Shown piece by piece: positions 11,505 through 22,395 of a DNA stretch of 64,000 nucleotides (within the stretch, counting starts at the first letter, position 1; each line of letters starts with the position of its first letter). This stretch comes from Neurospora intermedia (Eukaryota; Ascomycota; Sordariomycetes; Sordariales; Sordariaceae), in NCBI GenBank assembly GCA_037102815.1, contig BTPP01000004.1, forward strand, positions 4,588,001 through 4,652,000. Reading direction: 5' to 3'. Made by a program: the position numbers and the translations under genes. Below the pieces are notes generated by a model. It was not told where the DNA came from, did no database searches, and saw only the letters and a program-made list of their open reading frames with translations.

Positions 11505-13860
11505 ATGGTGCACCACGACGGGGCCGACGCCCATGCCGGCCATGCCGCCCCCGCTCAACCGCCCATGAAATCCGACACGGCAACTCCCAAGCTGAACAGC
11601 GAGGTCGAGCTCGGTAGCCTCCCCAGCGAAGCACATAACGACATCATGCAAATGGCAAGAGTAGGCGACATTGCGGGCATGGAGAAGCTCTTCGCGGCCG
11701 GCGAATACGATGCCACCTACTCGGATGACGAGGGCATCACGCCTCTACATGTAGGTCTAACCATCTCCTACACTCTAACTCCGACACCCTGCTGACCCTG
11801 CTCTCCCCCCGCAGTGGGCCGCCATCAACAACCAGTATGCCATGTGCAAGTTCCTCATCGACAAGGGCGCCGAGATCAACAAGAAGGGAGGAGAGAGCGT
11901 CGCAACGCCTCTACAATGGGCCGCCCAACGATGCCACTACTACACCGTCCACCTGCTGCTCCAGCACGGCGCCGATCCCTTGATCACCGATTCTCAAGGG
12001 TACAACACACTACACATCAGCACCTTTAACGGCAATGTCCTGCTCATCGTCCTCCTCCTCCATCAAGGCATCCCCGTCGACGTCGAAGATGCCTACGGCC
12101 ATACCGCTCTCATGTGGTCCGCATACAAGGGCTTCCCCGCCTGCGTCGACGTCTTTCTCCGCTGGGGAGCGAGTGTCCACGCCAAGGACGAGCAGGGGTT
12201 CACGGCACTACACTGGGCCTTGGTCAAGGGAAGCCCGGGTTGCATCCAGAAGCTGATTGAGTACGGCGCCGACCGGTTCGCAAAGACGGCCAACGGCAAG
12301 ACCCCTGCGATCACGGCCCAGGAGCTCAACACGGTTGCCGCCTGGCAAAAGGCGCTGGACGAGTGCGGTTACGACGAGCATGGCAACGCCATCGTCCCCA
12401 GCTGGCCTGGCGCGTCGTATCTCCTCCAGGACAGGAGATCTTTCATAACCAAGTTTACGTTTCTGTGGCCGTTTGTCATGGTGTGGGCGACCATGGTTGT
12501 CATGGCTGGCATGCCCGTCTTCGTTGGCATCCCTTTGGGCGTCTTGGCGGGCTATGCCGTTCAGTGGGTGGCACAGCAGGTCATCACTTATGCCCCGCCA
12601 GACATGAGGCAACTGCAGAAGACGCCTTGGATGGCGGGTATCTTTGCTGGGTCGCTGTTCTTGTGCATCATGAACTGGGTGCTACACATCTTTGGCACCA
12701 CAATGTTTGGACAGGATTCGGCAGTTATCCCTAATTTGCTGTTTGCCTTCTTCATCTCCATGACTGTCTGGTTCTACATCCGGTGTATGGTTGATGATCC
12801 TGGGTTCGTGCCCAAGATGGGAGGAGTCGCTGAGCAAAAGGCCGTCATCAATGAGCTTATCAGCCTGTGGAAGTTTGACGAGTCAAACTTTTGCGTTACC
12901 TGCATGATCCGCACGCCTCTGAGGAGCAAGCATTGCCGTAGGTGTCAACGCTGCGTGGCGAAGCATGATCAGTGAGTATATCGTGTCAAAACTGGGTCAG
13001 AATGGGAAAGCTAACGGGGAACAGTCACTGCCCTTGGGTGTACAACTGCATCGGCGTCAACAACCACCGTCACTTCTTTTTCTATCTCATCAACCTTACT
13101 CTGAGTGTTGTCACCTATGACTGGTTGACCTACAGATGTGAGTCTATCTCATCAATTTCCTACCGACCAATCACTAACGCATGCAGACCTTTCCACCCTC
13201 TCCGAGACCGCCTCCGACGAGTGCAACATCCTGGCCCCCTCGCTCTGCCGCATCGTCAACGCCGATACCTACAGCCTCCTAACTGCCATCTGGGCCTCGC
13301 TTCAACTCACCTGGGTCTCCATGCTCCTCTTTGTCCAGTTCGTCCAAGTCTCTAGCGCGATGACCACGTACGAAAACATGCACGGCATCGACAATTACTC
13401 GGCCACCTCCCTCAACAGCTCCTTCACCTCCACCGGCGCCCCGCTCAACCCACCCTCTCTTCCCGCCCCCGGTCCATCCCCCGCTGCAGGCGGCGCTCGT
13501 CACGGTGGCCGCCACGCACACGGACACAACCACAAGCAAGGCTTCATCAAGCAATGGTCCCGGCTTCTCGGCGTCGACGCCTTTATTGAAACTGCGGCAG
13601 GTCGGGGTGCGACTACGGGCAAGGGATCCAAGAGAAACAAGCGTGGCAACCCCTATAGCAGAGGGTGCGTCACGAATTGTAAGGACTTTTGGTGTGATCC
13701 GAGCCCCATGTTTGGAAAGCATGAGAATGGCGCGGCCGTGTTGGGCGGTGTGCCGGTGAACTATACGGATATGTATGAGAGTCCGGGGGTCATGACGTCT
13801 AGTGGCGGAGGAAGGAGGAGAGGTGGGGGGTATGAGAGCGTTGCTGGTGAGGAGGTGTAG
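11505..13860 (+). CDS. akr1: Akr1-type ankyrin-repeat DHHC palmitoyltransferase
   Basis: S-acylates cysteines of membrane-associated proteins, probably at the Golgi or endosomes as for yeast Akr1. Four exons: 11505-11750, 11815-12971, 13025-13137 and 13187-13860; introns of 64, 53 and 49 nt with GT..AG ends and CTAAC-like branch sites. The product is 729 residues. An N-terminal tail leads to about six ankyrin repeats (roughly 45-275, with recurring TPLHWAA-like cores), then four or more membrane helices. The cysteine-rich domain CVTC...HCRRCQRC ends in DHHC at 467-470. The second intron splits the second DHHC codon, so the active site appears only after splicing. Yeast Akr1 has DHYC at this place; here it is canonical DHHC. 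The C-terminal tail is cytosolic, with a His-rich stretch and Gly/Arg-rich end. Confidence 0.93.
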
Positions 13861-14992
13861 ATGGGAGTTGTGTACCACAATTGGGAAAAGGGGGTTTGAT
13901 AGCTCGGGTGAGCGTCTGAGCTCCGGGGGTCTGGACCTCTTGAGGTATTTGGGTAATGACATAGTCAACTCCTAGACTAATGATGATGAGTATCTCTAAT
14001 TGGAGCGCGGCTTCAATATGATTTCGTGATGACTGTAGGAAGTCTGGCTACAGCAGCCCGGTCGGGAGTCGTTCGAGCTGTGTCCGCCTTCCGTGATTCG
14101 GGCTTGGGAATGAGGCAATCCAAAACTGAGGGGATAGGGGGTGTCCACCAATGAAAGTTCTTAGCGTCAGCCACTCTGAGCTGTCATTCGACATTTCCCT
14201 TTTCAGCACACCCCCTGGCCCTGCATTCAGCTTGCTCCATCAAGTCCCACTGTGCTCAGGGGTAAGTAAACAAAGCCATTTCGTCCACTGTTCTACAGAT
14301 ATCTCTCAATGTTCATAAACAACCACATTGATTTCAAATACGTACGTTTCGCACAACCCTCAAACCCTCGGTGAAGATTCGAACTCAACGTTGACAAAGA
14401 CTTCAGAAAAAAAAATTCACAATGCCCATTCAAGAAATCTGAGCTTGATCCCGCAACGGAAGGACAAAGACGGAAGTTCGGAAGGTGCTTCCCGTCTCCC
14501 GGGTGGCTTGAGTGGATCGTTGTCCTTCCCTCATCTGCGCCCCGAGACCGTCTTGTTATTCAGCCAGTGAGACTTGTGGGCAAAGTTGAAATTCTTTGTT
14601 CTTTGTTCTTCATCTGAAGCGAGGCGTCTGTTCCACATTTAACAACAGCATTATTAGCGACCTAAGACATCTCAATTGAAGACAAATGCTTATCGGTAAA
14701 AGAATGGGATTGTATTTCTTCTTATAACCATTACCTCGACGACACATAAAAGGGCTCAAACCCTTCTAGAAGGCGCAATTACTCATCATCACGGGAATCC
14801 TAACAGCATTTACGGATATTTGTCCACCACTACGAAGATACCGTGACATAACATCGATCGGACTCATTCGAGCAGAACGAAGCTGGTATCATTTTATAGT
14901 GTCACTTCATTGGTTGCGTTCGCGCCTTCTCAAAAGTCTCATCAACATTTAAGCCTTCTTCCTTCCATTCAACCCCCCGCATCATCATCACC
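13861..14992. other. Intergenic region
   Basis: About 1.1 kb between the palmitoyltransferase gene and the small membrane-protein gene. The frame at 14328-14570 has no domain and contains a run of A. The final 100 bases are pyrimidine-rich, like a fungal leader. Nothing else recognised. Confidence 0.5.
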
Positions 14993-15595
14993 ATGACCAC
15001 AAATATATCTCTAGGAGCCCTAGCACTCCTGCTAGTAGCCCTCTCCTCTACAAGCAGTGTCTCCGTCTCCGTCTCCGCTATCCCTCTTCCCGTTTCTCGC
15101 GATGTAATTATCACGAACGGAACGGCCGCTAATACAACCGTAGTTCCTTACATGGTACCACGGGTCTCGCAGGTCTCGCAGTCAGAGCAGCTCTCAGCGA
15201 CCACCTCTATCATCCCGAGTCTAACACCGAGTCTGACACGAAGTCTGGCACTGAGCCTAACACCGAGTCTGACACCAAACCTAGCACCGAGTGTGGCACC
15301 GAGTCTGGCACTTAGAGGTAGTTTGACACTTGGTAATAGCAACAGTACCGCTAATAGTACCAACAACAGCACCAACAGCACCGACAACACCACCGTAACC
15401 GGTCCCTCTACAAATGCAGAAAACCACCACCACTACGACCCATCAGCAGTAGTGGAAAGTGTACTGGGAATAGTAGCACTGGTAATGTTATGTTTGGTCT
15501 GGCTTTACCTCCATGGGGAGAAGCAGTGTGGTGGGGGGAGGGGGCCGAGGCAGATGAGAGGTGGGAGGGTGAGGTCTGTGAGGTCGAGGTACTAG
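14993..15595 (+). CDS. Small Ser/Thr/Asn-rich cell-surface membrane protein
   Basis: 200 residues, start in CACCATGACC context. A hydrophobic signal peptide (about 1-30) is followed by a Ser/Thr-rich extracellular part with imperfect LTPS-type repeats (about 75-110). A run of N-glycosylation sequons comes next (NST, NNST, NTT; about 116-134), then a HHH patch, one membrane helix (about 153-173) and a short Gly/Arg-rich basic tail. This layout (secreted, glycosylated stalk, single helix, basic cytoplasmic tail) resembles cell-wall or stress-sensor-like surface proteins, but no cysteine-rich WSC domain is present, so sensor function is not claimed. No known family recognised. The purine-rich array begins directly after the stop codon. 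Confidence 0.6.
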   Translation: MTTNISLGALALLLVALSSTSSVSVSVSAIPLPVSRDVIITNGTAANTTVVPYMVPRVSQVSQSEQLSATTSIIPSLTPSLTRSLALSLTPSLTPNLAPSVAPSLALRGSLTLGNSNSTANSTNNSTNSTDNTTVTGPSTNAENHHHYDPSAVVESVLGIVALVMLCLVWLYLHGEKQCGGGRGPRQMRGGRVRSVRSRY

Positions 15596-16562
15596 GTACG
15601 AGGTACTAAGTGTGTGGTAGTGAGGAGGTGAGGGGGTGAGGGCATGAGGCAGGTGAGGTAATTAGCGAGAATAAGTCTGAGAACCAGAGTTTGAGAGGTT
15701 AAGGGTAAGGTAGTGAGAGGGTGAGAGGGTGAGAGAGTGAGAGGGTGAGTGTGAGGTTTGAGGTTGAGGTTGAGGTTGAGGTTGAGGTTGAGGTTGAGGT
15801 TGAGGTTGAGGTTGAGGTTGAGGTTGAGGTTGAGGTTGAGGTTGAGGTTGAGGTTGAGGTTGAGGTTGAGGGTAAGTGTGAAGGTAAGGGGTTTGAGTGT
15901 GTGTGAGGGTAAGTGAAAGGATATAAGGGGGTGAGTGAGGGTGAGTGAGGGTGGTGGTAAGTGAAAGGAGGTAAGGGTAAACGCGGTGAGTGAAAGGAGG
16001 TTGAGGTTGAGGTTGACGATGAGTGAAAGGAGACAGGGTAAACGCGGTGAGTAACGGTGATAGTGTGGAGGTAAAGGGAGTTGACGGTGAGTGCAGTGCA
16101 AGGGGGTTGAGGGTGTGAGGAACGGCAAGTGTCAAGGTAGGAGGGTGAGGGTATGTCAGCGCGAGATACCTTAGTTCTTACGCTACCTTGAGGGCAGGCG
16201 GGTTTCATCTTTGGTCATGGAAAGAGGTAATTTGGGGAAAGATCATGGCGAAGGAGCATGATAGAGGTATAAAAGGCGAAGGACACGAAGAATTCCAATT
16301 TTACGACTAGACCAACATAGAGGTAGTTTTGAGTTTGCTGACAGCTACTGTAACGACAGACTAACAGATTCATTCTCAATCTAACCAGAATGTCCCTCCA
16401 CTCAATAAGTTTACTTCAAAATAGCAAAAACGTTCCGTCCAGTCCCATCCAATCCCATCTCATTCGCATTCCTTCCCCATGATGATGTCTAGATGAGCCA
16501 AGCTGACATCTTTGTTGTAGTGCCCTGTCAGTTCAAGATCAATCCTGGCCTTGACCTATCTG
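15596..16562. repeat. Purine-rich minisatellite region with (GAGGTT)n array
   Basis: A strand-biased stretch in which the plus strand is nearly all G, A and T. From about 15757 to 15870 it is a near-perfect hexamer array, about 19 copies of GAGGTT. On either side (15600-15750 and 15870-16140) are degenerate GTGAG/GGTGAG/AAGGAGGT repeats. Composition is normal from about 16200 to 16562. Open frames on the minus strand here are translations of the array. It starts at the stop codon of the upstream gene, so it may be transcribed as its 3' region. Confidence 0.85.
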
Positions 16563-18428
16563 CTATGGTTTCGGTCTGTAGTGATATTCTCCCTTCTGAA
16601 GATGTTTATCAACCCTGTACTCGTCCACCATTCTCCGCACATGCTCGGGAAGCACATCTTCCCCAGAGGCTGGAGCTAGCTGCCTTCTTGTTGACGTAGA
16701 GGAGCTTGGCTCGCCTCGGTGGTCTCTCGTGTATGTAGGGGGTGCGTAGTGTTTCCTAGGAGAATCGACCCGGTCACGCTCAGTAATATAACCCTTATTC
16801 TCATGCTTGTATCTGTTAGAAGCTGTGGCGGACTCTCTTCTAGTTGGCGTGGGGAGACCCGACACGTGTCTGAATTTTATATCGGGTATAGTTTGTCTGG
16901 TGTGTTGTGTGGGGTAGGAATCAGCACGGACATCCTTCCATGTTCTCGGAACGTCGTCGTGACCGCTCGCCGTTTTGTCCCAGCCAGGCGGGAATCGGAA
17001 AGAATCTCCTTTACCTCCCATCCTGTCCTTCAAACGATCCCTTTGAAGGACAGACTCGTCCACGGGAGGCTTGGAATTCAAGGCAAATTCTTTAGCTGCA
17101 AGTTCCATGCCTTGAGTGAAATAACTCGTGTCTCCCTGTTTGTTCTTTCCTCCGAGATCGACCGGCCCAATGACTTTGCCATCGGGGAAGTTTTTCTCGT
17201 AGTCCCATTTATCGCTCGGGAACTCTTCGACCAATTCATTCTTCGTCACCCCCAATCCCTTCCACAGCCAAAGACAAATTTCTCTCGCCTCTTGGTTATC
17301 CTCATAACCGGGAATCGCCAAGACGGAGTTGTAAGTGAGCAAGAATCTGCCGAAGTGCAATATTCTTCTCTTTTGGAATGAGTTAACTTGCCGACACGCA
17401 CCAAAAACTTATAGGCACGCACTTTTGGGGTCTGACAGCTAATATATAAAAAATATCGTTTTGGGCGTAAAAATCGTGATTTTCAATATCTTGAAGTAGG
17501 TTATACTAGTAAATCACTAGTAAATGCCTTATAAATTTTGGTCTTCAATGGGCAAGCAAATCTAATAGCGCTAATCTAATAGTGCCAATCTAGTAATACT
17601 TTTATAGAGTTGAGGGGTTACTCTACTCTATTCTAATTTAAATGCTTACATCTGATAGCTTAGAATTCACATCTGGTAGATTAGAGAGTTTAGAGAGTTT
17701 GTCAAATAGCTTAGAGAGGTAGGATGTAATTGTAATTGCGTGTAGTGCAAAGTGTTGGCGTAAAGTGCTGGCGCAAAGTGCTAGCGTAGAGTACTGGTAT
17801 AGAGTATAGGTGCAAATAGCCGTGTGAAAAAGAGTGAAAAGAAATGGCTAAGGTACAGCGATGTCGCGTATATTGAAAAGACGAAATTTTGCGGGTAAAA
17901 ACGGGATTTACGATGTTAGGTGTTATTAGCTGCACTGGCCCCATTTTTCTGGAAAGTGCGTGCCTGTAAGTTTTTAGTGCGTGTCGGCAAGTTAACTCTT
18001 TGGAATTCTTCCCCAGCAGTTCCCCTGATGATCCTCGTCATGCAGCTGTCGCCCAATATGTCAAGCAGCTTCACAACGTATCCGAGCCTTGTCCCCCACT
18101 TTTTGTCTTGTAGAAGCGTCATTATATGATGAAGGTGTGTGTAAGTGCCCCTTGTGCATTTTCCCTTTCCAGTCGGATCTGGTTCTTCGTACCAATCCTC
18201 GGGAATTGGAAATATGAGGTATGGCCACCATGCCCACTCTTCGTAGTCACGTCCCGCTCGGAGTGCCTCCAGCACGTCTTCGTAGGTGTCCTTTTCCTCG
18301 CCATGTAAGCGGAAGTTGTATAAACTGTCTGGCTTGATCAGAGGAATGAGCTTTTCAGGGCGATCAAGGGGCTCCGGTTCCCGAGATGAGGATACATCTT
18401 TGGCTTGGGATAAGTGTGATTTCGGCAT
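16563..18428 (-). pseudogene. Host gene of unknown function, split by an inverted-repeat transposon
   Basis: Two coding stretches on the minus strand, 18007-18428 and 16563-17379, flank a 619-bp transposon. The frame of the first runs into the frame of the second if the element and one copy of its 8-bp duplication are discounted, and the total (1239 nt, 412 residues) is a whole number of codons. I chose the ATG at 18428 (CACCATGCC). The N-terminal half has an acidic, Trp-rich stretch (EEWAWWPYLIFPIPEDW), then helices with LGYVVKLLDILGD. This is faintly reminiscent of the DUF1810/NADAR-type fold, but I would not assign it. The C-terminal half is charged and disordered. With the insert present, translation from the 5' half would end inside the element at about 17916, giving a truncated product with foreign residues at its end. 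Confidence 0.7.
17380..17998. mobile_element. Non-autonomous inverted-repeat DNA transposon (MITE), 619 bp
   Basis: The ends are inverted repeats of about 46 bp starting GAGTTAACTTGCCGACACGC, with two mismatches between ends, both C/T transitions. Weaker similarity continues inward. A perfect 8-bp target duplication TTTGGAAT lies at 17372-17379 and 17999-18006. The interior is AT-rich with no coding capacity. An 8-bp duplication fits the hAT, P or Merlin superfamilies, while the long inverted repeats would also fit a Mutator-like element; the superfamily is unresolved. It interrupts the gene at 16563-18428. Confidence 0.92.
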
Positions 18429-18993
18429 GGTGTTCGTTGACGAGCGTACTGGATAAGAAGATATAAATGTATTCAAAGGCAATGTTGTAATTGACTGGAG
18501 AATGATCGGTGAAGGCTTGCTTCGAAGGTGTTCCGTGTTGAGGTGCATGTTCACGTTGTTCGAGTATAGATCATGCTTATATACTTTCTTCAAAGAACCC
18601 TCCCTTACCATCAAGCGCGCGGAATGAAAACCCCAATAGCCAATTTGCTGGTTTTCTGGGCCTTGTTTTGATAGGTGTTGGATGGACTGCTGGTCCATCT
18701 GGAGATCGCGCGCGTCTGTCAACCCGTGACCCCATTCTCAGGCAACTTTACACAAAAAGGTCGACCAATATTCATAGTGCACGACTCGTCATGTCCAAGG
18801 CAATGAAATAGTGATCGTGAAGTAAGTATTGGCGTATCTCATTGTTGTTGAAGCGCTGTCCAGCTGGCGTCGGTCACCCATCACCAACACTCGCCTCAGC
18901 GCCAACATCCTGTCCCAACGCCAACACCAACCCCAACATCAACAACATCCGCCCACTTCCTTTGTATCCAAAATTCGGACACCTCAGTCCACC
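18429..18993. other. Intergenic region between divergently read neighbours
   Basis: Upstream region of the transposon-split gene and 3' flank of the dienelactone-hydrolase-family gene. The split gene's frame remains open upstream of its chosen ATG as far as 18722 but only from a TTG, so this is taken as leader. Nothing else recognised. Confidence 0.45.
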
Positions 18994-19908
18994 TCACCAG
19001 CACCCGCTGAACCCCCTTCCAAGGAACTCCTCAAACCATCTAACCGCCTGCAGAAACGCACTCTCCTTTGCAAATCTTTGTTCCCTTTCACTCACATCCG
19101 CACTGCTCGCAAATCCATGAAGAGTACCCGAGTACAAACTAACCATGTACTCCTGCTCTGTCTCCAGCAATAGCGCCTCAATCTCCGCTCTCCTAGCCGC
19201 ACTCACCATCCCATCATTGTCTGCCGCCGCCACGCTCACTGGTCCATCGATCTCCAGTATCTCGTCATCCTGTAGCAGAGTTGGGGTGGCAACGAACGCT
19301 ACATCTACCCTTTCATCGGGAGGAAGGGAGTCATCGAGGAAGCGGAAGGCATAACGGCCGCCGAAACAGTAGCCCGCTGCTCCGATGCGAGTTACGTTCA
19401 AGGAGGAGCGGAGGAAGGAGATGGTAGAAGCGATGATGGGGTCCGTGACGCTTGGTGGGTGTTCAGCGAGGAATAAAGTGAGGTTGAAGCCGGGCGTGGT
19501 CAGGTCGACGGGGGAGGGGGAGCCAGAGAAGAGGTCCGGTACGACGGTGAGGTAGCCTGCGCGGGCGAAGGAGTCGGCGAGAAGAAGGTTTGCAGGGGAG
19601 TCGAGGCCAGAGCTGTCAGAGAGTAGTAGAATTGCGGTGTCTGGATGGATGTTGGCGGAAGAGTGGAGGGGTGGACGGGTGATGTAAAGTGTTACTGGAG
19701 AGGAGGAAGGGGTGGTTAGCGGTACGTGTCCACAGGAGAGCAAGGAGGAGTGACGACGGAGCTTACTGTTGTCGACAACCTCGATTGTGCCTACGGGAGT
19801 GCCGGTGTTGGCCAGGATAGAGGTGTCGCCGCCGACGGGACATACTGCGTGGCCGAGGTCGGTGAAGGCAGCGAGGGCGCCAAGAAGAGGGAGGGTATCG
19901 GTCCGCAT
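18994..19908 (-). CDS. Dienelactone hydrolase family protein
   Basis: Alpha/beta-hydrolase fold enzyme; family members open lactone rings such as dienelactone, but fungal members often have unknown substrates. Two exons, 19767-19908 and 18994-19694, with a 72-nt intron (GTAAGC, branch GCTAAC, CAG). Splicing removes a low-complexity stretch and joins VDN to ITLYITRPP, which is the usual start of the domain. The product is 280 residues. The nucleophile is C157 in GYCFGG, with acid D206 (ADND) and H240 (LHGF), the Cys-Asp-His triad of the family. The N-terminus is moderately hydrophobic (about 5-22) and could be a weak signal peptide. ATG at 19908. Confidence 0.88.
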   Translation of the reverse strand: MRTDTLPLLGALAAFTDLGHAVCPVGGDTSILANTGTPVGTIEVVDNSKLRRHSSLLSCGHVPLTTPSSSPVTLYITRPPLHSSANIHPDTAILLLSDSSGLDSPANLLLADSFARAGYLTVVPDLFSGSPSPVDLTTPGFNLTLFLAEHPPSVTDPIIASTISFLRSSLNVTRIGAAGYCFGGRYAFRFLDDSLPPDERVDVAFVATPTLLQDDEILEIDGPVSVAAADNDGMVSAARRAEIEALLLETEQEYMVSLYSGTLHGFASSADVSEREQRFAKESAFLQAVRWFEEFLGRGFSGCW

Positions 19909-22395
19909 GTTGGTCTTTCTTGGTGGCGATGCAGTGTCAAAATCAACTAAGCAAGATTCGGGATAATTGATGGATGGGAAGGTTGAAGGGGGTGGAAGTA
20001 GAGAAAGAATGCCCCGGGGTCTGGCTTACATATAGAAAACTTGATAATGTCGGTTGCGACTGCGAAGTGCCAGATGCGGACCCGTCAGGCAACAGTCGAG
20101 TTTGCCATGGAGTCCGAGGAAATGTCCGACGCCCGGCTCCTGCTCCCCGCGTTTCCTGTTTCATCACGATTGGAATCAAGGCAGGAACGGTACGTTCATC
20201 CTTCCACGCTTGCTTCAATTGGAGGTAGCAGCCCACCAAGATACCACCAAGACTGAATTAGGTACCTATCCATCAAAATTGATGCAGGAAGCTCCAGTCC
20301 CTTCTTTGGCTTCATACCGTGACTTGACACTTGAAGCCACATCAACCCAACAGACTGTACGACTGTCTAGAGAAATCCAAAACTCTGAGGCAGACTAGCT
20401 GCTCTTCCCGGCTCCGACGGCATGAAGTAAACTGTAGGTAGGTACCTGTGAAAAAGAAGTCTCCTCGCATCTTGGATTCGGGATATCTTGTTGTAACTTG
20501 CTCACAATCGCTACGTCGTTGGCTCGTTTTCCCTACGATCTGTGCCACTGTCGTGGTCCATGTTGCATTTCGGGCTGTCTCTCCTCCGCTGCTGACAAAA
20601 GCCTCAACAACTAGGCCTAATGCAGCACACATTCTGTCGCCGTGAAGTCCAATCGGCACACACACAAAGAATGTGCTGGTCACAGCTACTGACTTGATTA
20701 TATTCTCAGGATCTTCAATCGTATAATACACAACAATGTCTAGATTCTTATTGTCAGTCTCAACTGCAGAACTTATCGATCCTAGAGTGGGTATATACGG
20801 GTACATATAACTCCCATCCCTCCTTTCGGCTAGCCATATCCAAACAAAGTATTGTTGCAAGTTCCAGGTAGCGGGATGTACCCATGAACCCTTGGATGGT
20901 AAACTCAGTTGGATTCCATGTGATGGTCGGCATGGTTTCCCGTGTTGTTGCTGTGGGCAAAACCAGCAATCATGTCCTGCTAGCGGAACCCAGAGGCAGC
21001 GAAGCAACCGCTAATTAACGGGTTCCAAATGCTGTATAGAGCTGAAACCTTGGAGACGCTGTTGCATGGGGACAGTAGAGGTAAGGTATGAAACAAGAGA
21101 TTGTCCATTGTGTTGTTTTGCGAATGCTGAGGTGCTGACTCGACGGGTGGATTCGGTTGTTTGTTGACGTTTCTCGGCTAGAGGAGATGATGGCCAGACA
21201 ACTCGCTTAACAGGATACGAGAGAGACTGCAAGTGAGAAAACAGGATCTGCAGTCTTCGCGACAGTACGCACATCTCCCTTTCAATCCTTAGGCGCCTCG
21301 GATTCTTGTTCAAATGTACCTTGGTCATTGAGCGCGGGACATGTCGGGATTGGAGCGGTAACACTGGCAGATGTCAACTGTATGCACACTACTGAGATGA
21401 AAGTGAAGTAATGAGGACCATGCATGTTAAAGTCTGTACAGTGTAATGAAAGTAATACAGTAAGTTACATAAAAACGTACGGCTCCATCCGTTGCATGTG
21501 TGTTGATTTGACGTTAAACGTGGAAAGGTCTTGTACGGGTGACATTCATGGGGTGCACCCACCGTTTCCCCTTCAAAGGATCAAGTATCGACTTAGTACT
21601 TTGTTATTTCTTTCACTATCCGAGCAACCAATCACTTATGTTTCCAATCACTCTCTCTACTTTTGTTTGGACTTGGAACCAGTAGGGCGTTGACAGATCC
21701 TCCAAGGTACCGCAAGTTGCCAAACGGCCGGATTCGTTATTGGGAATTTCCAGGTACGTACGCAAGATACCATCAATACCTCGCTGCCAAATAGACACGC
21801 ATGGAGCAAGCTGAGGCGAGTGAAATGGCGTTTGGTCCAGGCTGCAGCGGCATCAGCAGGTTTTGTCTACCTACAGGTACCTTATGCTTCGCTCCTGCCT
21901 CGCTTACCTACTCGGCTACTCCTCAACTGTCGCTTATCGTGTGGAGAAGCAAAGTTGGCATCAACGACAGTCACCACTGTAAGAGCTGCCTGCCACGGGA
22001 CACGACCTGGACCGCGGCTGAGTGGGGGGTCATTACTTCTTTCTTCCTTTAACATGACTGGACCACTCATCTCAAGGAACCTTTGCTCTTCCCTTTCTTT
22101 CACCCATTCACCACTCCTCGACTGCTTGGCACTTGATCCCACCCGCGTTCGCTCTTAGCTTAGATTACCTCCCTTACCTAGAGGTAGTCTTGCTCCGTTC
22201 TCTCCCTTCCTGGCTGATGATTTTGTCTCCACAACATCAACACAAACAACTAACTCGCACATCTCTTCAGCTGCGAGCGATCAAATTCCTCCATCTCTTG
22301 ACGCCCATTACGACAGCGCAGTATCACCAACAAAATATCAGCATACTATCAGCATTACATCCACACCCTCCTTCAGCGCACTTGGAAACGACCTA
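19909..22395. other. Intergenic region, about 2.5 kb
   Basis: No gene can be supported. A minus-strand frame at 20342-21007 lacks an ATG start. A short frame from the ATG at 20933 (running to 20760) has protein-like composition but no domain. Several GGTACC/TACCTAGAGGTA motifs occur (near 20264, 20437, 21705, 21880 and 22173). The last 250 bases are pyrimidine-rich leader for the zinc-finger gene. Confidence 0.45.

Noticed and set aside
15592-16208. Minus-strand frames encoding Leu-Asn, Gln-Pro or Ser-Thr repeats
   Set aside because: Direct translations of the hexamer array in three frames; no start context or flanking unique coding sequence.
17380-17998. Interpreting the insert in the split gene as an intron
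   Set aside because: It has long inverted ends and a target duplication, is about ten times the local intron size, and has no splice signals at its borders.
20342-21007. 221-residue minus-strand frame
   Set aside because: Starts at a TTG, no ATG in the first part, no domain; kept only as a note in the intergenic entry.
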